A DNA stretch of 52,525 nt. Source: Gammaproteobacteria bacterium. GTDB taxonomy: Bacteria > Pseudomonadota > Gammaproteobacteria > Steroidobacterales > Foliamicaceae. The notes below the pieces were generated by a model. That model was not told where the DNA came from and did no database searches. It saw only the letters and a program-made list of their open reading frames with translations. Of this stretch, positions 51,969 to 52,525 are shown one piece after another (within the stretch, counting starts at the first letter, position 1; each line of letters begins with the position of its first letter). The translations under genes were made by a program, and so were the position numbers. The DNA lies in the NCBI GenBank assembly GCA_028821145.1, contig JAPPHC010000041.1:1-52525 (forward strand). Direction: 5' to 3'.

Positions 51969-52525
51969 TCAGCCCTGCCCCGGCAACAGCGGGACGAAGG
52001 CGACCGGCGCCAGGTTCTCGCGCACATCGCCGCTTTCCCCGCGCTCGATTCGCACGAGTTCCTGGCGGGAGTGATCGCCCAGGGGAATGACGAGGCGCCC
52101 GCCCGGCGCCAACTGGTCCAGCAACGCCTGGGGCACCGCCGCCGCCGCGGCGGCGACCAGGATTCCGTCGAAGGGCGCCTGTCCCGGCCAGCCCAGCATC
52201 CCGTCGCCGTGCCGGAAGCGCACGTTGTTGCAGCCCAGTTCCGCCAACAGGGGCCGGGCTTCGGCGAGCAGCGAACCGATCCGCTCGATGGTGAACACGG
52301 ACCGCACCAGCGGGGCCAGAATCGCGGTCTGGTACCCGGAACCGCAACCGACCTCCAGTACCTTTGCAGTTCGGCGCATCCGGCCGTCCTCCTCCATCAG
52401 CAACGCCTGCGTCATCAGCGCCACGACGTAAGGCTGCGAAATGGTCTGGCCGGACCCGATGGGCAGCGCGTTGTCGTTGTAGGCGTAGCGTTCCAGCGCT
52501 TCTTCGATGAACAGGTGGCGCGGCG
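51969..52525 (-). CDS. pcm: Protein-L-isoaspartate O-methyltransferase, partial (N-terminus outside window)
   Basis: Repairs isoaspartyl residues in damaged proteins by SAM-dependent methylation. The visible part begins [23 protein letters not shown] followed by [13 protein letters not shown], the substrate-binding region of the family, and then shows the SAM motif [15 protein letters not shown]. About 185 residues are visible, so only a short N-terminal piece is missing past the right edge. The start codon is not in the window. surE, its usual upstream neighbour, would lie just outside. Confidence 0.95.
   Translation of the reverse strand, partial: PRHLFIEEALERYAYNDNALPIGSGQTISQPYVVALMTQALLMEEDGRMRRTAKVLEVGCGSGYQTAILAPLVRSVFTIERIGSLLAEARPLLAELGCNNVRFRHGDGMLGWPGQAPFDGILVAAAAAAVPQALLDQLAPGGRLVIPLGDHSRQELVRIERGESGDVRENLAPVAFVPLLPGQG

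Noticed and set aside
1..52525. CRISPR arrays, prophage, integron or IS elements.
   Set aside because: I saw no regularly spaced direct repeats, no transposase, integrase or phage-like proteins, and no terminal inverted repeats with target duplications.

Overview
The window looks like a stretch of chromosome from a GC-rich gammaproteobacterium, probably a free-living or host-associated aerobic heterotroph. The evidence is gene order and family: a lepB-rnc-era run, sdhE-ygfX next to sdhB, a pcm-yqaA-nlpD run, prfB with the classical programmed +1 frameshift, and three TonB-dependent outer-membrane receptors. I see no rRNA, tRNA, CRISPR array, transposase, integrase or phage gene. Coding density is high. 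Many neighbours overlap by 4 bp (ATGA, GTGA or TTGA), and GTG or TTG starts are common.

Region 1 (1-14.9 kb) is mostly housekeeping. The minus-strand run sdhB-sdhE-ygfX-lepB-rnc-era opens the window, and sdhCDA lies about 8 kb further right, so the succinate dehydrogenase operon is split. The intervening DNA carries a thioredoxin-fold lipoprotein, a conserved hypothetical, a Tat-exported NAD(P)-fold protein with two tandem NTF2-like secreted proteins, and a compact trpE-cytochrome P450-trpG unit. ygfZ, an Fe-S repair factor, is divergent from sdhC, so both SDH cofactor-maturation helpers (sdhE and ygfZ) sit beside SDH genes.

Region 2 (14.9-31.3 kb) is mixed metabolism and transport. It holds an AAHS-like MFS permease coupled to a group II PLP decarboxylase, a TonB receptor, a threonine-dehydratase-like enzyme, a possible uracil-DNA-glycosylase-fold protein, a DUF1684 protein, an Npt-type nucleotide-carrier homologue, a BCCT transporter, lysS and purU. 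It ends with a Tat-exported nitrilase-fold protein whose catalytic cysteine is replaced by alanine, a CpcT/CpeT-like secreted protein and a small secreted hypothetical.

Region 3 (31.3-47.3 kb) is the most unusual part. Two divergent gene sets flank an AT-rich palindrome at 37836-37846. Leftward: SAM methyltransferase, CMD-like protein, bicupin, acetoacetate-decarboxylase-like protein, alpha/beta hydrolase with a degraded active site, bicupin, M24 metallopeptidase-fold enzyme, CMD-like protein. Rightward: TonB receptor, ureidoglycolate-lyase-like protein, bicupin, M24 enzyme, small hypothetical, APC permease, TonB receptor. Paralogous M24, bicupin and CMD genes recur, which suggests one uptake and catabolic system for an unidentified, possibly nitrogen-containing, small molecule. 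The substrate is not evident from sequence.

Region 4 (47.3-52.5 kb) is housekeeping: prfB, a Mth938/NDUFAF3-like protein, an acyl-CoA synthetase, an NlpD-like LysM/LytM lipoprotein, a YqaA/DedA-like membrane protein and pcm (cut by the window edge). rpoS, the usual neighbour of nlpD, is absent. A short GC-rich hairpin repeat family occurs at 11.4, 43.4 and 47.3 kb; the 43.4 kb copy lies inside a reading frame.
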